Below are positions 14,501 through 25,092 of a DNA stretch of 64,000 bases, piece by piece; position 1 is the first letter of the stretch, and each line of letters begins with the position of its first letter. Both the position numbers and the translations under genes were made by a program. Source of the DNA: Porites lobata (lineage: Eukaryota > Cnidaria > Anthozoa > Scleractinia > Poritidae). The notes below the pieces were generated by a model. That model was not told where the DNA came from and did not search any database. It was given only the letters and a program-made list of their open reading frames with translations. The stretch covers positions 2,270,001 through 2,334,000 of the forward strand of contig CALNXK010000030.1 of the NCBI GenBank assembly GCA_942486035.1. The letters run 5' to 3'.

Positions 14501-16149
14501 GTCAGAGGAGGACATCACAGATAACATCACAACAGTGCTGTGCATCATGTTTTGATTGGTTGAAAATCTATCGACGAATAAACACCGATGGTTAATTTTC
14601 TAGCAAAAAGGACCTTTTTGCCTTGCGTCAGAGGTGATTTCGTATTGCCCTCTTGTTTTGTACAAAAAAAACCAAAAATTCTAATCGCTAACTTGCGACT
14701 ATATGGACCATCTTGTTTCTCTCTCGAGTTCAGGAAATCAGAGGTCATAGGAAATTAATGTCATGAACTCTATCATGAACTAAGAGAGCAAACTAACGAA
14801 CAATTATAGCCAATCTGATCACACTGTGGAGTCCGTTCCTCATTTTTGGAGCTTTGGTCTTCTGTTGGAGAAAGAGCGCCAGCAAAGTGGACTGAAAAAC
14901 CTGAAATCAACTCGGTGATCAGCGGCTACACACACTCAAAGTTTTGGGAAAGGATGTTCCAAAACTACATCAGATCATGCTTGCGATTAGAGTACCTTAT
15001 TAGCGATTCTCAGTTGTTCGCCTTTAAGCTAATTTAACACGAACAGAAAGCCCTTGTGTGCGGAAATTAGTTAATTGAATCTCCTTCCCATATTGCAATG
15101 CTTAATACGCAGGTAGGTAAAGAGAGAGTAAGACAACATTTTCGCCGATTTTCGCCTTGAATGATGTAGACGCAGAAACACGGCATCTGAGATACGTGTC
15201 CCTTTAGTGAGGTAATTTAAAGAACATGACGTTTTTCATTCATATTTTAAATGCGGACTGATTTTGTTATAATTTGACCACAATTATCAGCAGTGTAATA
15301 AACAGTAGAGCCTGTGTTTAATATATTTAACTTCACCGATTATTACACACGATTTTGCAACTGAGAGATAATTAAGCCCATGACAACCATTAGGGGATTG
15401 TGTCAATTCAATTTCTTTTTCAGTCCAGATATCTGAGTTACTAAGGTTATTTTGCTGTAATAAGTATTCTTAATTACTTCAGTGTTTGTTCGTGACTGTT
15501 CGTTGGTCATTTGAGTTAATTAGGAACATTCCTTACCGCTAGCTTTGATCCATATTTAACACTAGCATTTTTTTGGAGAAAAATTTAGCACCGACTTTAT
15601 TTCTGATCGCTCTGGTGTTGTAAAACCTATTGGACGATACAACTTTCTTTAGATTGTGTACCTGTATTATCAGAAAATGCCTTGACAAGCAATTCAGTGT
15701 TCGAACGTTTTCCATTCTGATAAGTATCTTGCAATTCAGTCAGTCCGCGATTAACGCTTAACTGAACAGTAACCTAACTTAACAGGTTTTCTTAAATTAT
15801 TAGCTCATTCATGGTTTCTGTTGGAGTATATGAAGTCTAAAATTCAGCGTCTGTTTTTTCCTCATGTTAGCCGATTATTTTAATGGGCGTATTATCATGA
15901 AAGCATTCTAACCTTCGTGCCAGTCTGTTTGGAAAATAATAGCAAATATGCCGCCTGCTGGGCTGTGGTTGAATCTGCAAAATAAAAGCAACTTAAACTC
16001 ATTGTAGACTAAAAGTTCTAAAATAGGCGAAATAGAAATAGCTATTCCCTACTGTGATTATATTAAGATAGGGGGTCTTTAGGACAAGTGTTCTGTACCC
16101 AACTACAAACCGCAAGTGTAGATAACGGAAGTGCTTAATAGCCTCACTG
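14501..16149. other. gene-free stretch
   Basis: AT-rich sequence with no recognisable exon, RNA gene or repeat structure. Confidence 0.55.
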
Positions 16150-16968
16150 TTAAATAGGCTATTTTTAAAAAAGTTCTAGAAGTTTGCCGAACGTTCTTTA
16201 AAGTGAAAATGAATAGGATTGATGTCAACAGAGAACGAACTAAGCCGTCGCCAAAGTGTCTGTTCAAAGTAAAGAACCGGCATTTCTTTAACGTAATGTG
16301 AAGTTTTATTGTATGGAAAACGATAAAATTTTCACCGGAGTATTCAAGGACTCTTAAAGAAAGCATAGTACTTATCAATCATACTGATTGCATGCCCTTT
16401 TTTGGTTATGCAGTGATCTTAAAAAAAATTATTTATAAAAGTTCTAGAAGTTTGCCGAACGTTCTTGAAAGTAAAAATAAATAGGATTGATGTCAATAGA
16501 GAACGAACTAAGCCGTCGCCAAAATGTCCGTTCAAAGTAAAGAACCAGCATTTCTTTAACGTAATCTGAAGTTTAGTCGTATGGAAAACGATAAAATGTT
16601 CGCCGTAGTATTCAAGGACTCTTAGGGAAAGCATAGTACAAAGTTATCAATCATACTGATAGCATGCCCCTTTTTGGTTATGCAGTGATTTAACAAAAAA
16701 TTAATTATAAAAGTTCTAGAAGTTTGCCGAATGTTCTTTAAAGTAAAAATAAATAGGATTGATGTCAATCGGAGAACGAACTAAGCCGTCGCCAAAGTGT
16801 CCGTTCAAAGTAAAGAACCGGAATTTCTTTAACGTAATCTGAAGTTTAATTGTATGGAAAACGATAAAATGTTCGCCGGAGTATTCAATGACTCTTAAGG
16901 AAAGCATAGTACAAAGTTATCAATCATACTGATAGCATGCCCTTTTTTGGTTATGCAGTGATTTTAAA
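16150..16968. repeat. tandem repeat, 3 copies of about 270 bp
   Basis: The anchor AAGTTCTAGAAGTTTGCCGA starts at 16171, 16439 and 16711, giving spacings of 268 and 272 bp. Each unit ends with the block TTTTTGGTTATGCAGTGAT, the last near 16965. Copies differ by scattered substitutions and small indels. A minus-strand frame of 60-90 codons is open in each unit, but the amino-acid differences between copies are mostly replacements and copy 3 shifts frame part-way. I therefore read the frames as a by-product of the repeat, not a gene family. Confidence 0.85.
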
Positions 16969-17249
16969 TAGATTTCAAGTAACTCATCGGAACGTGCTTC
17001 AAAGGTGAAACCGTTGGAGTAGTTTAGTCAATAAAAAGGCTCTGAGCAGCAAAAATGTTTAAAATGTAATCTTATAGCCACGCTTATATGCTTCAAAATA
17101 TGTACACAAACTCTATTTGAAACCCAAAAATGATAAAACTATCAGGAATCACGGCAGAGGCGGATCGGGAATTTTTTCAAAGAGGCGGTTGTGAGTATGA
17201 GAGTTGAAGGCACCCAGGGGCAAAGGAATGGGGGAGGGAGGAGCGTTAT

Positions 17250-17272
17250 GGTTAGGGTTAGGGTTAGGGTTA
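17250..17272 (+). repeat. telomere-like TTAGGG run
   Basis: Almost four copies of GGTTAG/TTAGGG in a row, inside the hAT relic. The run is too short to be a former telomere. TTAGGG is the telomere unit reported for cnidarians, but chance or element-borne origin is more likely here. Confidence 0.7.
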
Positions 17273-17380
17273 TGTTTGAATATGTACATTTTCTTAATTT
17301 TGATTTCAGAGGTATAAATTTGAGACACTATTATTAAGGACTAAGAGTACAGTGCAACAACGATAGTTGTTTGTCTCTTT

Positions 17381-17809
17381 TCACCAGCCTGTGTAATCAA
17401 ACAGACTAGCTTGAAAGAGTCCTCTTGGATGAGCCTTTACAAAGGTTTGACATATCTCGTCTTCCTCGAATCTCTCGGAGTAGTACATGGCGATCACTGC
17501 GAGATCAGAGAATCGCTCTTCAGGCGTTGTTGACCTAGAGTGAGTCTTGATTCATTTCATCAGTGAAAACGATCGCTCAGCTTCTGCGATTGTGATCGGT
17601 AGGGTGCAGGCAACGACCAGAAGGCGATAGATGTTTGGGAAAGCATCTTCATCGCAAACACCAAGTGCTAATAAAAGGCTGTTTGGAAGCTCCCTGTCTG
17701 TTGACTGACAGAGTGTTTTCCATCTACGTACCTCCTTTGCATGGTATTTGGGAAATGGAATGTCTTTCTCCCAGAAGAGAATGCCTTCTATTTCATCATT
17801 TAGCTGCAG
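17381..17809 (-). pseudogene. hAT transposase C-terminal fragment
   Basis: Read on the minus strand, this encodes the tail of a hAT transposase. An upstream part has W and basic residues (EVRRWK) followed by LGVCDEDAFPNIYRLL. Then comes the dimerisation-domain signature VACTLPITIAEAERSFS, followed by IKTHSRSTTPEERFSDLAVI and a final stop at 17381-17383. An in-frame TGA at 17552-17554 sits where family members usually have Arg in the 'RR(I/L)KT' motif; a CGA-to-TGA change would explain it. The N-terminal zinc finger and catalytic core are missing. The family assignment rests on the ERSFS/RS/T/RF(S/T)/LA pattern I can read. Confidence 0.85.
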
Positions 17810-18445
17810 CTAGTGACTTATTTACTATAACCGATGGCACTAGACAAAGCAAATTGCGGGCGTGGTAATCTTCGTCAAAAATCTATCTTGCATTTGAATG
17901 ATTAAGGAGTCAACAAAAAAGAATAGCTTAAGTCTTCTTGTAATGATCGACTGGACTGGAACTTATATTACAATTTATTATATTTATTTTGGTGTGAAAG
18001 AGGGATAGACATGGGTAGCCAGACAAGTTTGAAAACTTCCCAAAGGGGGGTGGGGAAGTTGCAGCCCCCTTAACCCTCCCCCTGGATCCGCCTCTGATCA
18101 CGTGTTCTTAGTCAAAACTTAACTGCAGCGATAACATTACATTACAATTTCCTCAGTGGATCGTCTAGCAGTTATAGCCCTTATACCAATCCGGATAGGG
18201 CTTCTGTTGACACATAGCAACGGCGATTCTGGCGCGATTTCTGAAACGGAGCAAAGCTGCGCCGCGCTGACTTCGAAAGTAGAGCGTCACATATCGGCTA
18301 AAAAACGAAAAGAAGGAAGAACGATTTTATATGTCTGATAGGCTCCGGCTCCGGCTCTACGCATGGCTGAACGGCCCACCAAATCGCACGGGCGTATTAC
18401 TTATTGCCTCTAAGCCAAACTGCCCCGAGCTTGGCTTAGGCCCCG

Positions 18446-18629
18446 TTTATATGGAGAAAACTTATCCTAAGCAGAAGGATCACTCGCCTACCCGAGCTAC
18501 CCTTCACATACCGTTAACATGAGATACAAAAAGCTGGCTCGGCTAGAAGGGTGACCCACCCAGCAGGGTCGCCTTTTTTCAAAGGTAGGGTCACCCTTCC
18601 TTACAGGGCCAAATTTTTCTCCATATAAA
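18446..18629. repeat. foldback element with TTTATATGGAGAAAA ends
   Basis: A 15-bp perfect inverted repeat (TTTATATGGAGAAAA / TTTTCTCCATATAAA) bounds the stretch. A second inner hairpin, AAGGGTGACCC / GGGTCACCCTT, lies at about 18548-18598. No coding potential. Exact ends are uncertain because G/C-rich similarity (GGCC...) continues outward on both sides. Confidence 0.5.
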
Positions 18630-18981
18630 AACTTTGGGTGGCCCAACCCGGGGCCAATTTCTCGAAAGACCCGGAAAATGTCGGTCCCGAAGGCAAACCT
18701 ACTGAATATTAGCAGAATATAGCTAGAATACAAGCCAACGACCAGTCCAAATTTCTTCGGTTACTGATAGTTTCATTGTATCATTTTCAAAATTATTGAA
18801 ACTTTGAAATTGAATGCAAACAAAACAAACACAAAACAGCTTTCCGGGCCCGAAAAGTTACCGGGACTTGGAGAAACAGGCCCCAGCACCAGGAATCCAG
18901 AATCCATGGAATGGGATCCAGAATCCAAGACTGTCTTGTATTCCCTTATATGAGGCGAAATGTTGTTGAATAGATTACCTG

Positions 18982-18996
18982 TTATTATATTTCAGG
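18982..18996 (+). promoter_or_regulatory. possible 5'UTR splice acceptor of the GPCR
   Basis: The sequence TTATTATATTTCAG ends at 18995 and looks like a 3' splice site about 80 bp before the GPCR start codon. If used, the receptor has a non-coding first exon further upstream and an uninterrupted coding exon, a common layout for otherwise intronless GPCR genes. No donor could be assigned. Confidence 0.3.
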
Positions 18997-19074
18997 TCAT
19001 CTTGTCATTATACAGTGGGGAAAGCGGACAAGGATATCTAAATTCTTGGATGCAGCATTGGTTGATTGTTGAAC

Positions 19075-20568
19075 ATGACTGCTACTAACGCAAGTTTGAA
19101 TAACTCAAGTACTGGGGCCGCTGGAGGGTACCCAGAAAACACCTTATCCCACAAGGTCATATCATCGATAGCGATTCTGATTCTCATCATTCTAACACTC
19201 TTCGGCAATGGTCTTGTCGTAACAGCTTTCTACATGTTCAAACGGATTCGTAAAAGCGTCACAAACTGGTTCATTCTAAGCCTAGCAGTTAGTGATATAA
19301 TGGTGGCATTCGTCACAGAACCCATCTGGCTGGCTGGCGAAATTACAACTTGGAACTACCCGCCAGAAGTGGACGTGCAAACATTCTCTTTGGCGTGGTC
19401 AATGATAGACATCTTGTGTGCGATTTCTTCTATCTCCAACTTGATGTTCATTTCCATCGATCGCTACTTCGCAATAAAACGTCCACTGATTCACCACACA
19501 AAAATGACCACGGGAACATGCAAATGGATCATCTTGGCTACCTGGATCCATGCTCTCGGAACATCTTGCCTTTACTTGATTACCCACAAGTCAAAGTACC
19601 TGGTCATTTTCTTATTTGCCTTCGTTGTTCCACTATTGGTCATTCTTTATTGCTACGGTGTGATTCTCTCTGTAGTCTTCAAAAGATCTCGCTTCACAAA
19701 CCGTCATGGCAGGCGGCTTTCTAATGAGTTTAAAACAGCCAAGAGCCTGAGTGTTGTGACTGGTGCATTCATCTTGTGTTGGCTTCCTTTCTTTTTGGCG
19801 TCTCTAGCCTATCAATACTGCAAATCGTGTGCAACCGACATTGACAGCATACCGGCTATAAGATCAGCTGTGAAATGGCTGCACTACCTAAACAGCTGCT
19901 TAAATCCAATAATCTACGCTTTTCTGAATCCTACTTTTAAGCTGGCTTTTAAGGGTGTCATAAGACGAATGTGCGGGAAAGATTTTCAACACCTTTCCGA
20001 GATGGAGACGTCTTTCATGTCGTTTCGCAGTCGACAAAACACGTTCAACGACAAAAGCGGTAGTGGAAAGAAGAACTCAGATACTGCCATGCCGAACGGC
20101 AATCTCATGTCCCACAAAAAGCCTCTTTTAAATCACACGGACACCGTGAAAATGAATGGAATTGTCAGTCACGAGTCCATCAGTGATGACGGTAGCGTCG
20201 AAAGAGGCATTGAGACGCCAGAAGATAAACGCTCCATTACTGATCGAGTAACTCCTCCCCCGTCCTATGACGACTGGTACCAGCTAGAACACGCCTCTAA
20301 CAACAATGAGTCCTTAAAGACTGATTACAGCGATAAATCATTGCCAAAAATGGATGGAAAAATGCCAGAACCAAGAGGCAAACAGATTGAACGAACAGTA
20401 TCGTTTGACGAAGAAGTCAAAGTTTGCGGTGAAAACGCGTTAGAAAAGGACGATTTTGTTTTCCAACGTCATTTCTCCACCTACCACGACGAGGAGAAAA
20501 ATAAAACTTATTTGCTCGTAGATGGAGTAACGGTTCCTGACGGTGAAATAAGGACAACGGATGTATGA
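19075..20568 (+). CDS. amine-receptor-like class A GPCR, intronless
   Basis: Seven-transmembrane, rhodopsin-type receptor of 497 residues in one exon. The ATG at 19075 is chosen because an in-frame TGA lies at 19063-19065 and no other ATG intervenes. The N-terminus has N-glycosylation sequons (N5, N9, N10). Class A landmarks: GN in TM1 (N45), LAVSD in TM2 (D74), DRY at 129-131, P186 in TM5, CWLPFF at 235-240, NPIIY at 277-281. Amine-pocket residues are present: D112 (3.32), W236 (6.48), F239/F240 (6.51/6.52), W268 (7.40) and Y271 (7.43), plus E218 (6.30) for the ionic lock. Position 3.25, normally Cys, is Ser105. ECL2 is cut to a few residues (THKSK) with no Cys. CxxC in ECL3 is kept. The cytoplasmic tail is long (about 200 residues), Ser-rich and charged. 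The ligand is unknown; a monoamine is inference. It sits alone among repeats. Confidence 0.93.
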   Translation: MTATNASLNNSSTGAAGGYPENTLSHKVISSIAILILIILTLFGNGLVVTAFYMFKRIRKSVTNWFILSLAVSDIMVAFVTEPIWLAGEITTWNYPPEVDVQTFSLAWSMIDILCAISSISNLMFISIDRYFAIKRPLIHHTKMTTGTCKWIILATWIHALGTSCLYLITHKSKYLVIFLFAFVVPLLVILYCYGVILSVVFKRSRFTNRHGRRLSNEFKTAKSLSVVTGAFILCWLPFFLASLAYQYCKSCATDIDSIPAIRSAVKWLHYLNSCLNPIIYAFLNPTFKLAFKGVIRRMCGKDFQHLSEMETSFMSFRSRQNTFNDKSGSGKKNSDTAMPNGNLMSHKKPLLNHTDTVKMNGIVSHESISDDGSVERGIETPEDKRSITDRVTPPPSYDDWYQLEHASNNNESLKTDYSDKSLPKMDGKMPEPRGKQIERTVSFDEEVKVCGENALEKDDFVFQRHFSTYHDEEKNKTYLLVDGVTVPDGEIRTTDV

Positions 20569-20949
20569 TGTACAATTTGATTTTGACGACGAGCAGAGGA
20601 AGATTGCAGAAAGTACCGCTATAATTGCGTCAGTGGTAACTTATCATTCCCCAGCTCAGCTGTGTATGATTAGAGAATCCGCTGACTTGAACCATCTTTC
20701 ATTGGAACTGTATTTTGTCCTCATGGTGCGCGGATATCGCGGCAACTTTTTTAGGTTGAATTTCTTTAGACAAATCCGGGAAAAGATTGTGTCTAATATC
20801 TTGCCATGACTGAAAATTCAACAAATTACGATAGAGATTATAAATCCTCTTTTGGGTGCGCTAAAATAATAGAGCTCTTTTGAAAGTTTTTACGATACCT
20901 CATCTGTCTTGAGCAACATTAGAATACGTCTTATCCTAGTCCTTTGAAA

Positions 20950-21180
20950 GGGGCGTAAGGGTTTGCGGTGATGCGGTTTAGCTCGATTTTTGGTGCGGTT
21001 TTTGCGGGAATTGTTTTTTTAAGTTGCATTATTGCGGTTTTACAAAACCGAGCGGTTTGCGGCATTTTAATATAATTTTGGCGTAATTTCATTGCGGTTT
21101 GCGGTTTTCTTATGTTATTCTGTGCGGTGTTTATGCGTTATTCTGTGCGGTTTTGCGGTATTCGTACCCCCTTATGCCCC
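20950..21180. repeat. short element with TGCGGTTT microrepeats
   Basis: The ends are GGGGCGTAAGGG and CCCTTATGCCCC, inverted with one mismatch. The interior contains many copies of GCGGTTT/TGCGGT-type words, including TTCTGTGCGG twice. Size and ends suggest a non-autonomous DNA element; no target-site duplication is evident. Confidence 0.55.
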
Positions 21181-21524
21181 GCTCCTCCTTATAAGGAGAT
21201 CTCAGGACCTGAACAGGCGCTTTTCAGAGAACCAATCATCTTTTGAGGACTTCATGTATTCAAATTGATAACCGCTTTATATAATTGAACCTATCTATTT
21301 TAGGACGGTAAGATTGGTTTTTCAGTTTTGTCCAATAAGTTTAATAAGAAAATTCACCAATACTGCAGTCGACCATAGCCAAGTCTTTCCAGGCCCTGTT
21401 ATCTCTAATCATGGGTTAACCGTAAATAGTGCACCCATACCTGAATTTATACGAAAAACGCCCTTCGAGAACTATGACCAGGCGCGTTCGGCTAGATTTG
21501 GTTCGGAGCCTTCTTAAGATAGAC

Positions 21525-21596
21525 TAGCCTGCGTGCAGACGATAACTAAACTCTGATGGAGTTAACCAGAGTTTAATTTCGTCTGCGCGCAGGCTA
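21525..21596. mobile_element. 72-bp MITE with TAGCCTG ends and 9-bp TSD
   Basis: The termini are TAGCCTGCGTGCAGACGA and TCGTCTGCGCGCAGGCTA, inverted repeats with one mismatch in 18 bp. The flanks are identical 9-mers, AAGATAGAC at 21516-21524 and at 21597-21605. This is a clean target-site duplication of the length seen in Mutator-like elements. It is too small to encode anything. It shares ends and duplication length with the larger element at 35897-36793. Confidence 0.85.
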
Positions 21597-24068
21597 AAGA
21601 TAGACGCGTCCTTTAACAACGACTAAACAACACAAACAGTTTTGTTTTCATAGGGTTTCATTCCTGATCAAATGATATAGCATATATAATTATCAGGAAG
21701 TGTTCCGACACACTAGGATAAACTAAAACTGCTTCGACCAATGACTCCGAGATGCAAGTGGCGAAATGTTCCGTTTTAGAACTTTGTTATTTATTTTTAA
21801 AGTAAAGTTCTGAATCAAATCAAGTTCATAATGGTATGGGGAAAAGTAGTTTTTGCCATCTTCGCGAACTTTGCAATCACCCGCCTGCAACAGGGCGGAA
21901 CTAGAGCGCCTAGGAACTAACCAGTTTGCTGGACTGTTTCCTCTCCCTTAACAGCCACAGTCGCCAGTTTTCATGCAAATTTTAACTCCTTAGTAATCAG
22001 TAGAAACTCAATTCACGTGAAATAGTATGACAAACTTTTATGGACATAGTAATAGGCAATGATTGTTTGTCAGTCTGGTATTAATGGGTGATGCGGTAGT
22101 TCTGAAGCAGTCTCATGCCCAATCGCTATTTATTTGTTTTTTGAGTGAGAGAAGATTAGGGTTAGATTGAGCTTCAATGTCATCCATATTCTCGTACCCA
22201 CGTATCTTGCATGTTGACGAAGCCTTCGGCTTAATCGATAAGAGATCTGGGGATCATTATGTCATCCAATCTTCTCTCCTCTCTAAACTCACCACATTTA
22301 TAAATAGCGACAAGGTACGAGTCTAGTTACAAAAAGGTGTATTAAATTGTAAATAGATTAAGTAGGAAATAAATAAACGACATTAAAACGACGTCAATTT
22401 ATTAATTAAGAAGCTATATTAAAAGGACGAAATATAAATGGTAATAATGAAATGTATTGGGGCTTAAAGCCTGTTTATTGGTAGTGTTTTAATTTATATG
22501 GTATTTTTTTAAGAGTTGAGCTTTGTACCAAGTCGACAAAACTGCACGACTATACGAAGGACTGTGAAAGTCTTGTGAAATCCTATGGTGTTACCGTCCA
22601 AATGAAACCTAGTTGTAGTACTTTCACATGGCGCTATTCATTCAATATTTACACTGTAAATCAGAGAGGTCGGTTTTAGCCCTTAAAATAGGGCCGTTTC
22701 GGTGAGTAAAATACGGGGCCCATACAGTCCAATTATCTAGTGCTGATTTGGTCCCAGGGCTGAAATGTGCCCTCCCGTGGGCTGGAATAGCCTTCCGATT
22801 GAGCTTTTTTGGCCTAAATTGAGCTCAAATGGCTCCAGGAAAGGCTGAATCAGACTTTGGCCTGTAGGGCTGAATTGACACTTTGGAGCTGAAACAGATC
22901 TTTTTAATTTTCATAGTAGTTCCCAGTTTCATGAGTCTGTATACTGTTTTTCGGGCTACAGAGCTGCAAGTCCCCTTGGAAGTGATTTGAAAATTTTGAA
23001 AACCGATTGATTTTGAAAACAGTTCGCGAGTGCTCATTGTTTTTGGATATCTACCCAAGAACCACCCGCCAGGAACTTTACAAAAAAAAAAGGCAGTGTT
23101 AGAGGCAATGAAACTGACCACGAAAAAAGAAATACATTTCAAGTTCTTTCCCTTTCAGATTAATTCTAGGAATGGTTTGTGCGTTGTTACGAAACTCGCT
23201 TCTCTTCATCTGGATATAAAGAAAACCTTCAAAACACTGTTTAGACTAAACACTAAACAAAGAAATGCCCATTACAAATACCCATTGAGATAACATATTT
23301 TATTTAGTAATGTACTGACATCTCGTCGATTAACTCACATGAATACTGGCTGAACCTAGGGCTAGCAGTCTATTCCTAGGTTGAACTTTTCAGAACCGTT
23401 TTTCCTGCGACTATAAAAACTAATTTACATGAACATTTTCAAAAATACAATTAGTCTCTGTGTATTTCTTCAGATATATTAATTTTTTCTAGCTCGATTC
23501 TCAGACGGCTCGTGAACATGAGACAAGGACTAACGGACTTTCCCCCCTCCGCACCTTATATTTCCGGGTTGTTTCCTTTGTCGGATAGAGAGGAAGTGGC
23601 AAATGCAAGGGGGTACTCTAAATGCCCCTTTTCCAAACTCCCTGTTTCTCCTTAGGGTTAGGAAAGGGAGATACAGCACTTACAAGCGACTTCCCCGTCC
23701 GCATCACATTTTCCCACATTTTAGTTCCCTTCAGTTTTCTTTGGCGGCCCTTGCCGTATTAACCGGCCTTGCTCGCGCTTTTGATCACTGCTGCTACCTT
23801 CTCTCGAGGTAGACTTCGTACCGGCCGAGAATAAGGCTAACTTACTTTCGCATATATAGAAAATTAAATCTGACGTGAAAATTCAGGTGTCAATTGCTAC
23901 AAATAACCCTAGTCTCACAGACAGCCTTTCTTTTTTCCTCAAGCAACGCTAAGCCGGAACCTTGCGTGAAAGAGACAAAACAAATAGCCCCAGCCTTAAT
24001 CCCAAGCTGATTATTAGCCCGGGTGAAGGTAATTCACTACCTTGATCACGCACGAATTGCACCCGTCT

Positions 24069-24326
24069 GTCCTCGTAGATCAGTCGGGAAAGCAACAACA
24101 GATCTACAGTCGACTCTCTCTTAACGGACACCTCTACAAGACGGACACATCTGTAAAACAGACACCTAGACTTGGTCCCTGCCTTTCTTTACTCCTTTTA
24201 TTTCACTCTCTATAAGACGGACATCTCTCTAAGACGGACACTTAGTATCGGCCCCGGAGGTGTCCGACTTAGTGAGAGTTGACTGTAATCCGGAGGTCGT
24301 GGGCAGGTTTGATTCCCACCGGGGAC
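24069..24326 (+). pseudogene. tRNA-like sequence split by a transposon
   Basis: The two outer parts (24069-24106 and 24288-24326) join into a 77-nt tRNA-like unit. GTCCTCG pairs with CGGGGAC as an acceptor stem (one G-T pair), and a degraded D-arm (TAGATCAGTCGG) and a T-arm (GTGGG...TTTGATTCCCAC) follow. The T-arm carries extra bases and the D-stem is weak, so this is a tRNA pseudogene or the head of a tRNA-derived SINE, not a working tRNA. The break falls near the anticodon arm, where a TA-flanked element sits. No anticodon is assigned. Confidence 0.55.
24107..24285. mobile_element. 179-bp TA-inserted MITE with CAGTCGACT ends
   Basis: The termini CAGTCGACTCTC and GAGAGTTGACTG are inverted with one mismatch. 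TA dinucleotides flank both sides (24105-24106 and 24286-24287), as expected for Tc1/mariner or pogo/Tigger insertions. Internal AAGACGGACA-type repeats occur several times. It interrupts the tRNA-like sequence. Elements with related ends lie at 38448-38884 and 61781-63059. Confidence 0.75.
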
Positions 24327-24957
24327 AAAACTCCTTTCCCTCGCCTGGCCTGATTCTCTTACTGCCTTTACTGGGGGCTGAAGCTTAGTTGGGGTTAGCA
24401 CTTGAATTTAACTGCCGACTTACTTTTTTACTTTAGTTTCCAGGATAGAGAGCTAGTATACAAATCATCAAGTCAACACAATCAAGATTACTTTTCACTT
24501 TAACTAGCCTATTCCAGGCGTTCAGAAAGTGGAAAACACTTCCTCCCTGTCTCTTTTGCTGTTTACCTCTGATTTTTTGGTCGGTCTCACACAAAAACAA
24601 TATACTCCATTAAAATTATTAAAAATCCTCATATCTCAATCCCGATAAGTTAAGTTGCGTATCCCGTTATAAATAATCTGTATTTTTCCTGCACTACAAC
24701 TCTACTGCATTTAGAAATGTGAGTCATTCGGCGAAGTCCCATCACGTAGTTAGCCCACATTAACAAAATATCATTCCGTCTACAGAAGTTACAGGAAAAA
24801 CTTATTTACATCGATACCCTAGTTACCACCACCTTACCCGCCCCTAAAAAATATCTTTAACTAGTCTTCAATGCGACAAGTACTCATCCATAATGCTCAT
24901 CCATAATGCCACGAAAACAAAGGTGACGGCAACAAAAAAGCATGAGGCGGCCATTAC

Positions 24958-25092
24958 AACCGTTTTTGAGCGACGGACGTCAACCGGAAGGAGGCTTAAC
25001 ATGCCTTGATGATAAAAAAAACTGACAAGGGTGAAAACGGAAACCACCGTCAAAAAAAAACGGCGGTTGACGTGCGTCGCTCAAAACGGGTT
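24958..25092. repeat. foldback element with 29-bp arms
   Basis: The arms contain GAGCGACGGACGTCAACCG (left) and CGGTTGACGTGCGTCGCTC (right), closed by AACC...GGTT at the ends. About 77 bp separate them. No coding potential. Confidence 0.65.

Larger units (their letters stand above)
17155..18096. mobile_element. degenerate hAT DNA transposon
   Basis: The left end is CAGAGGCGGATC and the right end is the inverse, GATCCGCCTCTG. The right flank ATCACGTG (18097-18104) and the left flank ATCACGG (17148-17154) look like an 8-bp target-site duplication with one base lost, which is the hAT hallmark size. Inside is a minus-strand relic of a hAT C-terminal dimerisation domain. At 942 bp it is much shorter than an autonomous hAT element, so it is an internally deleted, dead copy. 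Confidence 0.8.

Noticed and set aside
19066..19074. GPCR start at a TTG codon three residues upstream of the ATG
   Set aside because: Nuclear genes start at ATG. An in-frame stop lies directly before this TTG, and the ATG at 19075 is the first in frame.
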